A stretch of 64,000 nt of DNA from Paenibacillus sp. FSL R7-0204 (GCF_038002225.1 NZ_JBBOCA010000001.1:3596001-3660000); one strand, 5' to 3'; positions 46,388 through 55,338 are shown, numbered from the stretch's first letter. The notes: a model not told the origin generated them from the letters alone. Translations and numbers: made by a program.

Positions 46388-46524
46388 CGGAACGATGCCT
46401 CCTCCAACCACGGGTCCGGTTATTTTAGAATATAAGGGTTGTTATTTCCAAGCAGTCATGAAATTATGCCGCAAATCGTTGTATACTGAAATGGATCATA
46501 GATACGGGAAGGATGGAGACAAGA

Positions 46525-47565
46525 ATGACCGATTTGTTTGCACCTTATGAACTGAAGGCTCTGACCCTGAAGAACCGCGTGGTCATGCCGCCCATGTGCC
46601 AGTATGCGGTTGAGAAGCAGGACGGTATTCCCACAGACTGGCACTATGTGCATTATGTCAGCCGGGCTGTCGGCGGGACAGGTTTCATTATTGTAGAGAT
46701 GAGCGGAGTTCACCCTGATGGACGGATTACGAACCGGGACACCGGGATCTGGGAGGACGGGCAGATTCCGGCGTTCAAGCGGCTGACGGATGCCGTTCAT
46801 GCCCATGGTGCTAAGATTGCCATCCAGCTCGGACATGCCGGCCGTAAGGCCGTCGATGCTGCCCCGCCGGTTGCGCCTTCGGCCATCCCTTTCGATGATA
46901 CCTATGCTATGCCCAGGGCGCTTAGCCGTGAAGAGATTGCGGAGCTGATTATCACCTTCCGGGAAGCGGCGCAGCGCGCGGTTGAAGCGGGATTCGATAC
47001 GGTTGAGCTGCATGGAGCCCATGGATACCTCATCCACCAGTTCCATTCCCCGCTCTCCAACGTCCGGGATGATGAGTATGGCCAAGACCCGATCTTGTTC
47101 GGGGAACAGGTGGTAGAGGCGGTGCGTGAGGTGCTGCCGGCTGAGATGCCGCTGATCATGCGGATCTCCGCCAAGGAATATGTGGATGGCGGTTATGACG
47201 AAGCCTATGCACTGGAATTCTGCCGCCGCTATAAGGATGCAGGCGTAGACCTGTTCCATGTTTCCTCAGGCGGGGAGGGGCCAATTGGCTCGAATGGCGG
47301 CCCTAATGCAGGGTCAGCTTATCAGGTGGGGCTTGCCGAATACATACGCAGCGGATTGCAGGTCCCCGTTATCGCCGTAGGGCGTCTGGAGTCCTATGAG
47401 GAAGCGCAGGCGGTGATAACGGAGGCGAAGGCAGAGCTTGTAGCTGTAGGGAGAGGCCTGCTCAGTGACCCGTACTGGACGCTTCATGCTGCTGAGGCGC
47501 TGGGCGGAATTGATCCGTCCGATCTGCCCGCACCTTATATGCGCGGAATCTGGAACAAGAAATAG
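46525..47565 (+). CDS. namA: NADPH dehydrogenase, old-yellow-enzyme family
   Basis: The 346-residue FMN enzyme resembles YqjM/NamA: FAPYELKALTLKNRVVMPPMCQY, the active-site HYVHYVSRA and IAIQLGHAGRK segments, HGAHGYLIHQFHSPLSN with the catalytic His, and VGRGLLSDPYW. It reduces alkenes and nitro compounds, a role in detoxification. ATG 46525 has GGAGA upstream; ATG 46513 in frame is an alternative, immediately after GGGAAGG. No partner gene is adjacent. Confidence 0.9.
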   Translation: MTDLFAPYELKALTLKNRVVMPPMCQYAVEKQDGIPTDWHYVHYVSRAVGGTGFIIVEMSGVHPDGRITNRDTGIWEDGQIPAFKRLTDAVHAHGAKIAIQLGHAGRKAVDAAPPVAPSAIPFDDTYAMPRALSREEIAELIITFREAAQRAVEAGFDTVELHGAHGYLIHQFHSPLSNVRDDEYGQDPILFGEQVVEAVREVLPAEMPLIMRISAKEYVDGGYDEAYALEFCRRYKDAGVDLFHVSSGGEGPIGSNGGPNAGSAYQVGLAEYIRSGLQVPVIAVGRLESYEEAQAVITEAKAELVAVGRGLLSDPYWTLHAAEALGGIDPSDLPAPYMRGIWNKK

Positions 47566-47651
47566 AGGGCATCATTTGTGAATAATGTCACAGATTTTAA
47601 GTTCCTTCTAAGGCATGGTTAATAAGATTAAATTTGAAGGAGCTTGATAAC

Positions 47652-48356
47652 GTGGCGACGGTGATTAGTAATGAGCGGCTGGCTGAAGGAGTGTACCACC
47701 TGGTAGTAGAAGGGGGGAACAGCGGGGAGATGGGTCAGTTCTACATGCTGCGGGCATGGGGAGCCTATCCGCTGCTGTCAAGACCGCTTAGCATACATCA
47801 GGTGAATGATAACGGTGTTGAATTCTTGTATCATGTTGTAGGCGAGGGCACAGAGATCCTTGCTGGACTGAATCCGGGCGATCTGCTGGAGCTGGAGGGA
47901 CCGTTCGGTACTGGCTTCCCGCAGGTAGAAGGCAAGGTAGCGTTAGTGGGCGGGGGGATCGGCATTGCTCCGCTCTATTATTGTGCGCAGAAGCTTCCGG
48001 GAAGCGATATTTATCTCGGCTTCAGCCGCGAGCCTTTCCGTACAGAAGCCTTCCGTCCTCTGGCTGCTGAACTGACCGTCGATGTAGGCGGACTGATTCT
48101 GGACAGCGTGGATTTCTCGGTGTATGACCATATCTTCGTCTGCGGTCCGCACCCGATGCTGAAGGCTGCACAGCTCAAGGGCATCGCTCCAGAACCTGCG
48201 GGCAAGCGCCCTGACGTCTATCTGTCCCTGGAGAACCGGATGGCCTGCGGAATCGGTGCTTGTCTGGTCTGCAGCGTCTCCTGCAAGGACGGGCAACGCA
48301 AAGCTTGCGCAGACGGTCCTGTCTTCCTGGCTGAGGAGGTATTGTTCCATGATTAA
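47652..48356 (+). CDS. pyrK: Dihydroorotate dehydrogenase B, electron-transfer subunit
   Basis: A 234-residue flavoprotein that passes electrons from PyrD to NAD+. The FAD site is at SRPLSIHQV, the NAD site at [12 protein letters not shown], and the C-terminal [2Fe-2S] cysteines are in CGIGACLVC...CKDG...CADGPVF. GTG 47652 has AAGGAG nine bases upstream; the TTG at 47634 lies ahead of that site. It overlaps pyrD by eight bases. It stands with pyrD only, apart from any other pyr gene in the window. Confidence 0.93.
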   Translation: MATVISNERLAEGVYHLVVEGGNSGEMGQFYMLRAWGAYPLLSRPLSIHQVNDNGVEFLYHVVGEGTEILAGLNPGDLLELEGPFGTGFPQVEGKVALVGGGIGIAPLYYCAQKLPGSDIYLGFSREPFRTEAFRPLAAELTVDVGGLILDSVDFSVYDHIFVCGPHPMLKAAQLKGIAPEPAGKRPDVYLSLENRMACGIGACLVCSVSCKDGQRKACADGPVFLAEEVLFHD

Positions 48357-49281
48357 TACAACTGCAACGATTGCCGGTGTGTCCTTCAAGAACCCGATCG
48401 TGATGGCTTCCGGCACCTTTGGCTTCGGCCGTGAGTATGGCCGGTTATACGATGTGTCCCTGCTGGGCGGAATCTCCGGCAAGGGGCTTACGCTTCATGC
48501 CAAAGCCGGTAATCCCGGAATCCGCGTCTATGAGACCCCTTCCGGTATGCTGAACAGCGTAGGGCTTGAGAATCCGGGAGTAGAAGCCTTTCTGGCCAAG
48601 GAGCTGCCGTATTGGGAGACGCTGGATACCGCACGTATCGTGAACTTGGGCGGCAACACGCTGGCGGATTACGTACTGGGCGCGGAGCTGATCCAGCGTG
48701 ATGCGGATGCCCGTCTTCTGGCCGGAAAGCCGGCCGTGGATATGATTGAGCTGAATATCTCCTGCCCGAACGTGAAGGAGGGCGGGATTGCTTTTGGCGT
48801 GAAGACTCCCGCAGCCCAGGAAGTGGTTCGTGCGGTACGGGCGGCTACAAGCCTGCCGCTGGCCGTGAAGCTGTCGCCGAATGCCGAGGATATCGCAGAG
48901 ATGGCAGTGATGTGCGAAGCAGAGGGTGCGGACGCCGTCTCTTTGATCAACACGATCTCAGGGATGAAGATTGATGTCCGCCGCCGCCGCAGTGTGTTCA
49001 ATAATCTCTATGCGGGACTGTCCGGACCGGCGATTAAGCCGGTGGCTCTGCGTATGGTGCATCAGGTATCCCGCAGGGTAACCATTCCGGTAATCGGCAT
49101 GGGCGGCATCACTTCGGCTACGGATATAATTGAATTTATTATGGCGGGAGCGACTGTCATACAGGTTGGAACCTACAATTTCATGAATTTGCGGGCAGGC
49201 AGCACGCTTGTAGAAGAATTGCAGCAGTTTATGAAGGAAGAGAATATTTCCTCACTGGATGAGATCCGTGGTATTGTATAG
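48349..49281 (+). CDS. pyrD: Dihydroorotate dehydrogenase B, catalytic subunit
   Basis: A 310-residue FMN barrel that oxidises dihydroorotate to orotate in pyrimidine synthesis. [14 protein letters not shown], the catalytic-cysteine stretch [10 protein letters not shown] of the B type (serine in other classes), and the late [19 protein letters not shown] with the phosphate-binding loop are seen. ATG 48349 follows GAGGAGGT and lies in the pyrK end. It forms the heterotetramer with PyrK. Confidence 0.95.
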   Translation: MINTTATIAGVSFKNPIVMASGTFGFGREYGRLYDVSLLGGISGKGLTLHAKAGNPGIRVYETPSGMLNSVGLENPGVEAFLAKELPYWETLDTARIVNLGGNTLADYVLGAELIQRDADARLLAGKPAVDMIELNISCPNVKEGGIAFGVKTPAAQEVVRAVRAATSLPLAVKLSPNAEDIAEMAVMCEAEGADAVSLINTISGMKIDVRRRRSVFNNLYAGLSGPAIKPVALRMVHQVSRRVTIPVIGMGGITSATDIIEFIMAGATVIQVGTYNFMNLRAGSTLVEELQQFMKEENISSLDEIRGIV

Positions 49282-49368
49282 GCAGCAAGCCGGTTTGCAA
49301 TGATCTTTTTACCGCAGAATGAGAGATCTCTACAGCCTATGGTTAATATAAAGGGAGGGGTGTTCTGT

Positions 49369-49719
49369 TTGACAACGAATCCGGTGCATCCTGATGATAT
49401 TGTGTTGTCCGAGACCGAGGTGGGCCGCGATCTGCTGCTGCTGATTACCGGGGGAGTGCGCCATATCGGTGCGGCAAGCACGGCGTACATGGACGGAGAC
49501 CACGCGCGGGTGATGACCTCTGCTGTTCCCCACCATAAGGAGCATACGATCAGTGAAGCCATTGCGCTGAAGGCTGCTGCCTCATTGAACCGTACAGTCA
49601 CGGTTGTGATGGGCATTCACTATGACGATCTGAGCAAAGAGGGCATCCTTGCGGTCGTAAATATTGTGAATGATAAGGTGGAGCAATATTTAGTACAGAA
49701 GGCCGGAACAAATTTTTGA
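49369..49719 (+). CDS. Small LpdD-like protein (possible prenylated-flavin chaperone family)
   Basis: A 116-residue protein. Segments GRDLLLLITGGVRHIGAAS, MTSAVPHHKEHTISEAIALKAA and TVVMGIHYDDLSKEGI resemble the small LpdD family encoded beside gallate-type UbiD decarboxylases. No UbiD or UbiX gene is near, so its partner is not seen; it lies between pyrD and pspA on the same strand. TTG 49369 is chosen because GGGAGGGG lies about nine bases upstream. The family match is by memory of motifs and is moderately sure. Confidence 0.65.
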   Translation: MTTNPVHPDDIVLSETEVGRDLLLLITGGVRHIGAASTAYMDGDHARVMTSAVPHHKEHTISEAIALKAAASLNRTVTVVMGIHYDDLSKEGILAVVNIVNDKVEQYLVQKAGTNF

Positions 49720-49788
49720 AACGATCCCCATCTCCCTGCGTAAAAGATACCATTGAACCACTAACTTTACTTTTGGAGGAATGAACCG

Positions 49789-50457
49789 ATGTCTATATTT
49801 AAAAGATTGCGTGATCTGACCATGTCCAATGTGAATGCGATTATCGATAAAGCGGAAGATCCGGTTAAAATGACCGACCAGTACATTCGTGACATGACGG
49901 AGGATCTGGAGGATGCCGAGAAAGCGGTAGCTGCCCAGATCGCTATTGAGAAGAAATTCAAACAGCTGTACGAAGAGCAGGAAGCGCTCGTGAACAAGCG
50001 TAATCAGCAAGCTCATGCAGCCGCACAAGCCGGTAACGCCGATCTGGCCCGCCGTGCCCTTGAAGAGAAGAAATCGGCAGAAGCCAAGCTTGTAGAATAC
50101 AAGACCAGCTTCGACCAGAACAAGGCTTCCGCCGACAATCTGCGCGGCAAGCTTGACGAAATGCGCAAACAGCTCACCCAGATGAAGAACAAGCGGGAGA
50201 CACTCGTTGCCCGTTACAACGCTGCGAAGGCACAGACCGAAATTAACAAAGCGATGAGCGGCTTCAGCTCCGACTCTGCTTCTGCCGGACTCAAACGGAT
50301 GGAAGACAAGATGCTGCAGGCCGAAGCACAGGCAGAAGCCAGCAACGAGATGAGCTCGGGCAACAAATCGCTGGATGATGAGTTCGAGAAGCTGGGTAAA
50401 GACCAGGCGGTTGAAGATGAGCTGGCTGCGCTGATGAAACAATACGAGAAACAATAA
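49789..50457 (+). CDS. pspA: PspA/IM30 family membrane-stress protein
   Basis: The 222-residue protein is almost entirely helical, with an N-terminal amphipathic stretch (SIFKRLRDLTMSNVNAIIDKAEDP) and a long coiled coil (about 30-190). PspA/IM30 proteins form ESCRT-III-like assemblies on the inner face of the membrane and preserve it under stress. ATG 49789 has GGAGGAA upstream. The next two genes on the strand encode a DUF350 membrane protein and a DUF4178 protein, a recurrent partnership. Confidence 0.93.
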   Translation: MSIFKRLRDLTMSNVNAIIDKAEDPVKMTDQYIRDMTEDLEDAEKAVAAQIAIEKKFKQLYEEQEALVNKRNQQAHAAAQAGNADLARRALEEKKSAEAKLVEYKTSFDQNKASADNLRGKLDEMRKQLTQMKNKRETLVARYNAAKAQTEINKAMSGFSSDSASAGLKRMEDKMLQAEAQAEASNEMSSGNKSLDDEFEKLGKDQAVEDELAALMKQYEKQ

Positions 50458-50583
50458 CATATTGGCATAAGCCGGACTTTAGGCAATTGTCCACAGGCGA
50501 AGGGGAGACAGAACCAGCGGTTTCTCCTTCGCTTTATGTTTGTCTTACCTGTTAGGAAATATGAACAAGCGGGGGCTGGAGTA

Positions 50584-50994
50584 ATGGATTTCGATACCCT
50601 GGTGTCCATGGTAGTATGGACGGTCAGCGGCGCAGTACTGCTGTGTGTGCTGATGCTCGTGGATTCGCTGTTTACCCGTTATAATGATATGGAAGAGCTG
50701 AAGGCGGGGAATATGGCCGTGACTACCCGGCTGGTGTTGAAGCTGCTGTCACAAGGCTATATTTTATCGGCATCCATTGCTGCGGCGAATCGGCTCGGGA
50801 CCGCTCTTATAGTCTCTGTAGTATCTTTTGTCCTGTTATTCGTGCTGGAGAAGTCGGTAGAGCAGCTGCTGAGCCGGTGGGGGAACCTTGAACTGGATCA
50901 TGGCACCCAGCTTGGCAAGGTCGGCTACGGCCTGATGGCTGGCTCGCTGCATGTGACGGGAGCATTGATTATAGCGGCCTTTATTCGCGGATAA
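50584..50994 (+). CDS. DUF350 membrane protein
   Basis: A 136-residue protein with four predicted membrane helices (about 5-25, 45-65, 75-95 and 115-135) matching DUF350/UPF0719. It follows pspA by about 126 bases. ATG 50584 lies behind GGGGGCTGGAG. The family is repeatedly found beside PspA and DUF4178 proteins but has no defined activity. Confidence 0.82.
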   Translation: MDFDTLVSMVVWTVSGAVLLCVLMLVDSLFTRYNDMEELKAGNMAVTTRLVLKLLSQGYILSASIAAANRLGTALIVSVVSFVLLFVLEKSVEQLLSRWGNLELDHGTQLGKVGYGLMAGSLHVTGALIIAAFIRG

Positions 50995-51035
50995 GAAGAA
51001 GGATTAGTGTACCAATCTGTAGGAGGATGATGGCT

Positions 51036-51542
51036 TTGGGTCTTTGGAAAAGAATCGGCAATCTGTTCTCGAAGCCGGAGGCGCCTAAAGCGCCCGCAAG
51101 CATGCTGACCCTGTCTCCCGGAGATATCTGTGAGGTCTCCCTGGTCACTTATGAAGTGACGGGCCGGACGAAGACGAGCGGCCGGAATGCAGTTGTACTG
51201 ACGCTGCGCGACGGGAGCCGGATCGCATATCTGTATATAGAAGAGCGGGAAGAGCTGCAATACAGATTGTATTACCCGATAGACGGGCGTCTGGACAGTC
51301 CTTCCGAGGTCCCGGCTACCCTGGAGCTGGATGACCGGACCTTTTATCTGGAGGAAGAATATGAAGGATATGCCGCCGTTACCGGGCAGACACCTTATAT
51401 GAACGGCGGGGAGCAGCATGTCTGGCAATACCAGTCGGATGATTCGCGGCTGCTGCGCGTGGAATGGCAGAATGGACGGTTCATGCTCTATGAGGGTGAA
51501 AGTGTCCTTTCGGCTGATGTAAGAGTGATCCGCGCGTCATAA
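51036..51542 (+). CDS. DUF4178 domain protein
   Basis: A 168-residue soluble protein with one DUF4178 domain, a beta-rich fold with motifs LSPGDICEVSLVTYEVTG, the LYIEEREELQYRLYYPID strand and GYAAVTGQTPYMNGG. TTG 51036 fits the spacing to AGGAGG (51021-51026); ATG 51027 touches that site and ATG 51030 is only slightly better. It follows the DUF350 gene by 41 bases in the pspA cluster. A terminator follows. Confidence 0.8.
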   Translation: MGLWKRIGNLFSKPEAPKAPASMLTLSPGDICEVSLVTYEVTGRTKTSGRNAVVLTLRDGSRIAYLYIEEREELQYRLYYPIDGRLDSPSEVPATLELDDRTFYLEEEYEGYAAVTGQTPYMNGGEQHVWQYQSDDSRLLRVEWQNGRFMLYEGESVLSADVRVIRAS

Positions 51543-51604
51543 GCTTGAACCGGAGCAGGGCTGAACTGCTGACAGCAGACAGCTGAATAGAATCGGGATT
51601 GAAT

Positions 51605-51645
51605 AAGGGATGCATACGCTTGTTACAGGCCTATGCATCCCTTTT
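51605..51645 (+). terminator. Terminator of the pspA cluster
   Basis: Stem AAGGGATGCATA/TATGCATCCCTT with a 15-base loop and a T-run. It separates the pspA cluster from moeA. Confidence 0.87.
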
Positions 51646-51728
51646 GCCATGTCTTCATGTTAGAATAGGGCGTAATTGGCTTAATGAGCAGCAATCTACC
51701 GGATGAAGCTGAAGGAGTGAATTCAAGA

Positions 51729-53039
51729 GTGACTAACCGAGAGAATCATAACAAGGAATATAGCAGGGATTATAACAAGGAATACAGCAGTGATAAATTT
51801 CAGCGCACAGCGCTCCAAGTTGCAGAGGCGCAAGGCAGGCTGAAGCCTTATGCTGCGCTGCTTGCGCAGGAGGCAGTACCCCTGCATCTCAGCAGCGGGC
51901 GTTATCTGGCTGAGTCTGCCCATGCACCGCATCCTTTTCCGGCATTTGACCGCTCCAGCATGGACGGCTTCGCCGTGATTGCGGCAGATACTTTAGCGGC
52001 AGGAGATCCTGATACGGTGTGGCTTGAAGTCGTCGATGTCATTCCCTGCGGCGCAGTAGCCTCCAGAGAGATTACGGCTGGCACTGCTGCGCGCATTATG
52101 ACGGGCGCTCAGATTCCAGGCGGCGCAGACACCGTAATTATGATGGAAGCTACGGAGAGCCGGATGGAAGGCGGGGTCACTTATGTCGGTATCCGCAAGC
52201 CGCAAGAGCGGGGCCACCATATTACCCCTTGCGGGTTAGAGCTTAGAACAGGTGATCCAGTGCTTCCTGAAGGGACTCTAATCGGCGCCGGCGAAATTGC
52301 TGTTCTGGCAGCGCTCGGGGTGCCGGAGGTTCCGGTCCGCCGCAGACCGAAGGTAGCTGTCTTCGCTACCGGAACTGAACTGCTGGAGGTGGACGAGCCG
52401 CTAGTCCCGGGCAAAATCCGTAACAGCAACTCCCCCATGCTTGAGGCGCTTATCCGGGAAGCGGGCGGTGAGCCCGTGATGCTGGGAGCGATCATCGATG
52501 ATCTGGAGCTGGCCCGCAGTAAGGTGCAGATGGCACTGGAGAGCTACGATCTGGTGATTACTACAGGCGGCGTATCTGTTGGGGATTATGATATTATGGG
52601 TGATTTGGTCCGTGAGCAGAGTGGAGAGATGTTGTTCAATAAAATAGCCATGCGCCCCGGCAGCGTCACTACGGCAGCCGTTCGCGGCGGGAGCATCCTG
52701 CTCGCCTTATCCGGCAATCCGGGCGCCTGCTTCGTAGGATTCCAACTGTTTGCCCGTCCGGTCATCGGGCTGATGCAGGGTGCAGCCCAGCCTTATCTGC
52801 CCGAGTGGACGGCGGTGCTGGGTGAAGATTATAAGCGGGCCAACAGCTTCACCCGCTATGTCCGCGCCCGTCTGGAGATCCGCGAAGCAGTGCTCTATGC
52901 TTATCCAGCCGCCGTGGACGAGTCATCCGTCACAGTTACGATCAAAGACAGCGATTGCCTGATCGTCATCCCGCCGGACAGCGGACAATTATGCGCCGGG
53001 GACAAAGTAACCGTGCTGAAGCTGCCGGGTGAGTTTTGA
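51729..53039 (+). CDS. moeA: Molybdopterin molybdenumtransferase
   Basis: The 436-residue protein inserts molybdate into adenylylated molybdopterin. Motifs: PFPAFDRSSMDGFAV, AARIMTGAQIPGGADTVIMME, VAVFATGTELLE, and the MPT-binding VITTGGVSVGDYD. A hydrophilic tail of about 25 residues with two NKEYS units precedes the conserved part. GTG 51729 lies 11 bases from AAGGAG; the in-frame ATG 51684 is unsupported. No other molybdopterin gene is in the window except the distant E1-like gene. Confidence 0.92.
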   Translation: MTNRENHNKEYSRDYNKEYSSDKFQRTALQVAEAQGRLKPYAALLAQEAVPLHLSSGRYLAESAHAPHPFPAFDRSSMDGFAVIAADTLAAGDPDTVWLEVVDVIPCGAVASREITAGTAARIMTGAQIPGGADTVIMMEATESRMEGGVTYVGIRKPQERGHHITPCGLELRTGDPVLPEGTLIGAGEIAVLAALGVPEVPVRRRPKVAVFATGTELLEVDEPLVPGKIRNSNSPMLEALIREAGGEPVMLGAIIDDLELARSKVQMALESYDLVITTGGVSVGDYDIMGDLVREQSGEMLFNKIAMRPGSVTTAAVRGGSILLALSGNPGACFVGFQLFARPVIGLMQGAAQPYLPEWTAVLGEDYKRANSFTRYVRARLEIREAVLYAYPAAVDESSVTVTIKDSDCLIVIPPDSGQLCAGDKVTVLKLPGEF

Positions 53040-53100
53040 CTAAATGAACTGGGGAGCATCCGAATTTAAGAGGTGAGTTCAGTTAGAAGTGAGATGCGAC

Positions 53101-53243
53101 AATGGACGGACGCATGAATGGAAGAATGTATGGACGAATGGACGAATGGACGAATGGACGAATGGACGGATGGACGGATGGACGGATGGACGAATGGACG
53201 GATGTATGGATGTATGGATGTATGGATGTATGGATGAATGACT
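53101..53243. repeat. 8-bp tandem repeat (minisatellite)
   Basis: About 17 units of 8 bases: first GAATGGAC, then GGATGGAC, then GTATGGAT variants. The unit changes stepwise along the array, which points to slippage and local homogenisation. The minus-strand ORF over it translates to His/Ser/Pro/Ile repeats and is not credible as a gene. The unit is not a multiple of three, so no protein frame is favoured. Confidence 0.9.
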
Positions 53244-53330
53244 GACTGGACGACGTTCGCAGTTCTATTGGCGACCGGCAAGCAAACCGACAAATCAAAT
53301 GACTAACTACCTAAATATTGATTATTAAGT

Positions 53331-53358
53331 TTCATCATATGAAAAATTCATAACAGAA
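53331..53358. repeat. 28-base dispersed repeat, copy 1
   Basis: Contains the palindrome TATGAA-AAA-TTCATA. It differs from the two other copies at two positions. It opens the gene-free stretch ahead of the palindrome series. Confidence 0.75.
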
Positions 53359-53396
53359 CCGCAAAATCCGGTCATTTATCTGGATAATGGTAGCTG

Positions 53397-53583
53397 ATTG
53401 TATTTCCTGCAATAGAAAACGCATAGTTGACCGTGAAATGAGATTCTATTGTATTTCATACAATAGAATGTTGTGTTTTGGATGAAAAATGGTCTTTTTT
53501 CAACATTCAATTGTACCGAATACAATAGATTCTGTTTCGAAGCCTTTTTTACCGTATTCTAATGTACAAAATACAGTTGCTAT
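53397..53583. repeat. Series of four TATTGTA-type palindromes
   Basis: Unit 1 at 53397-53417 (ATTGTA-TTTCC-TGCAAT), unit 2 at 53445-53467 (perfect: TCTATTGTAT-TTC-ATACAATAGA), unit 3 at 53509-53532 (TTGTA-CCGAA-TACAA), unit 4 at 53556-53583 (a weaker TAATGTA/TACAGTTG form). Centres are about 48, 62 and 51 bases apart. No T-runs follow in a consistent direction. Confidence 0.7.
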
Positions 53584-53642
53584 CGTTCCAGCGTCTACAG
53601 CATCCGAATAACTGCTGCTTTGAACTCAAAAGTAGTTAAAAC

Positions 53643-53670
53643 TTCAACATATGAAAAATTCATAATAGAA
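53643..53670. repeat. 28-base dispersed repeat, copy 2
   Basis: Identical over 28 bases to the copy at 61549-61576 and two differences from copy 1. Core TATGAA-AAA-TTCATA. Between copies 1 and 2 lie the TATTGTA palindromes; the rest (53244-53330, 53584-53740) holds nothing recognisable. Confidence 0.8.
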
Positions 53671-53740
53671 CAACAAGCAAGTCCACCCAATCGCGCGACA
53701 GCATCCAACGCCGTAACCGCAAAACCCGGCTACAAGGGTA

Positions 53741-53800
53741 ACAAACAAAACCCTCCAGTTTTCTAATAGGGGACAGTCCTTAGACAGAAACGGGAGGGTT
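53741..53800 (-). terminator. Terminator of map (minus strand)
   Basis: Arms AACCCTCC/GGAGGGTT around a long loop, ending on the minus strand in TTTTGTTTGTT. It lies 13 bases after the map stop. Confidence 0.8.
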
Positions 53801-53812
53801 CTACTACAATGA

Positions 53813-54562
53813 TTACTGGGCCGTTAAAATCAACGGTCCATCTGCAGTAATTGCAATGGTATGTTCATACTGCGCGGATAGCTTGCCGTCAGCCGTTCTC
53901 GCGGTCCATTCATCATCGTCGATGGTGATCTGGTACGTGCCTTCATTAATCATCGGCTCTATCGTAAACACCATGCCTTCTTTGAGCCGGATGCCTTTGC
54001 CTGCCGTGCCGATATGCACATAGCTCGGCTCCTCATGGAGGCTTCGTCCGATGCCGTGCGCCAGCAGATCGCGCACGACCGAATAACCGTGTGCTTCGGC
54101 ATGCTGCTGGATGGCCGATGTGATGTCACCCAGCCGTCCTCCCGGAACAGCCCGGGCGATCCCCAGATCGAGGCATTCCTTCGTAACCTGCATTAATCTC
54201 TGCGCCTCCGGCCCGATCTCACCGACAGCGTAGCTCATGCACGAATCTCCGAACCAACCTCCGTATTGCGCCACAATGTCTAGCTTCAGCAAGTCACCTT
54301 CCTTCACGACCCGTTTGCTGGATGGAATCCCGTGAGCAACCACATCATTAATAGATATGCAGGTCTCAGCAGGGAATCCGTTGTAGCCTTTGGTGAACTG
54401 CTTGCCGCCGAGCTTGGTGATATGTTTGGCCACAAAATCATTAATTTCAAGCGTAGTGATTCCAGGTACAATGTGTTTGGACAACTCGCGGTAGCAATCG
54501 GCAACAATTTGGCTGGCTTGCTTCATCTCTTCAATTTCTCTGGGGGATTTAAGAATAATCAT
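53813..54562 (-). CDS. map: Methionine aminopeptidase, type I
   Basis: The 249-residue dinuclear metalloenzyme removes initiator methionine. Metal ligands are seen in order: Asp in LDIVAQYGGWFGDS (two Asp), His in AHGIGRSLHEEPSY, Glu in FTIEPMINEG and Glu in YEHTIAIT; the catalytic His is in VAHGIP. The length equals that of Bacillus subtilis Map. ATG 54562 lies 14 bases from AAGGAG, a long gap; ATG 54592 in frame has no site. It is not in a ribosomal-protein operon and follows a TetR gene by 43 bases, so it may be an additional Map. Confidence 0.94.
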   Translation of the reverse strand: MIILKSPREIEEMKQASQIVADCYRELSKHIVPGITTLEINDFVAKHITKLGGKQFTKGYNGFPAETCISINDVVAHGIPSSKRVVKEGDLLKLDIVAQYGGWFGDSCMSYAVGEIGPEAQRLMQVTKECLDLGIARAVPGGRLGDITSAIQQHAEAHGYSVVRDLLAHGIGRSLHEEPSYVHIGTAGKGIRLKEGMVFTIEPMINEGTYQITIDDDEWTARTADGKLSAQYEHTIAITADGPLILTAQ

Positions 54563-54605
54563 GTTGTGTGTATCCGCTCCTTCATCTTTCAATAGTTACA
54601 ATCTT

Positions 54606-55232
54606 TTATAGTTTAAGAACTCCGACAATCTCCGTTGCATCTTCATAGAGCTGCCCTCTGCGGAGGGACAATGCGGCACAGCCGACCAGAGCGGCTAACA
54701 GCATCTCTGTGTGCTGCAATTCATGCTGCGCATCGGCAACTGCTCCGTCAAGAGACACTGAGTCCTCCGTAAGTCTGGTGCCAAGCATCGTGGACAGCGG
54801 GGTCAGCACCTCACGGCGGAACTCGGCAATGAGCGGGGAAGAGCGTGCTTCAGGCAGGATAGGGAATCCCTCACCAGCCTGCTTACACAGCAGATAGATA
54901 GCGTGATCCTCCGCCCATAGCTTCAATAGCCGCACCCCGGCGGCAGGACCCTCCAGTGGGATCTTTAGCGGTGTGCCGGGCTCTGCCCCAGGCGGGGACT
55001 TCAGCCATTCCCCGGCCCGGTCGAGCGCATCCCACAACAGGTCGTGAAGCAAATCACCCTTATTGCTGTAATAATGATAGACCGTACCATAACCGAGACC
55101 GGCCTCCGCAGCCACATCCCGGATTTCTAATAAAGGCCCTTTATTCAAAAATACGTCCGCTGCTGCTTTGCGGATCTGCACCAGCCGCCGCAGCCGGATA
55201 TCTTCGTTCTGTTCCTTCGTGCGGGGAGTCAT
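54606..55232 (-). CDS. TetR-family regulator
   Basis: A 208-residue repressor-type protein with an N-terminal helix-turn-helix (VQIRKAAADVFLNKGPLLEIRDVAAEAGLGYGTVYHYYSNKGDLL) and a helical effector domain. The ligand is unknown. ATG 55232 has GAGGTGA upstream. It is 43 bases ahead of map on the same strand, so it may be cotranscribed with map. Confidence 0.93.
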   Translation of the reverse strand: MTPRTKEQNEDIRLRRLVQIRKAAADVFLNKGPLLEIRDVAAEAGLGYGTVYHYYSNKGDLLHDLLWDALDRAGEWLKSPPGAEPGTPLKIPLEGPAAGVRLLKLWAEDHAIYLLCKQAGEGFPILPEARSSPLIAEFRREVLTPLSTMLGTRLTEDSVSLDGAVADAQHELQHTEMLLAALVGCAALSLRRGQLYEDATEIVGVLKL

Positions 55233-55338
55233 CTTATCCGTTCACCTCGTTTATTTTAGACCTGCTGTCATGTCAATATAAAACAACGGCAGCCATAAGG
55301 CAAGGGGAAATGTCTGAACCAACCCTTTGAAAAATACA

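Noticed and set aside
53101..53243. Possible CRISPR-like array
   Set aside because: Units are 8 bases with no unique spacers, and no cas gene is near.
53066..53298. Minus-strand ORFs of His/Ser/Pro/Ile repeats
   Set aside because: They only translate the 8-bp minisatellite; there is no ribosome site, and two frames give similar repeat proteins, as expected for a unit not divisible by three.
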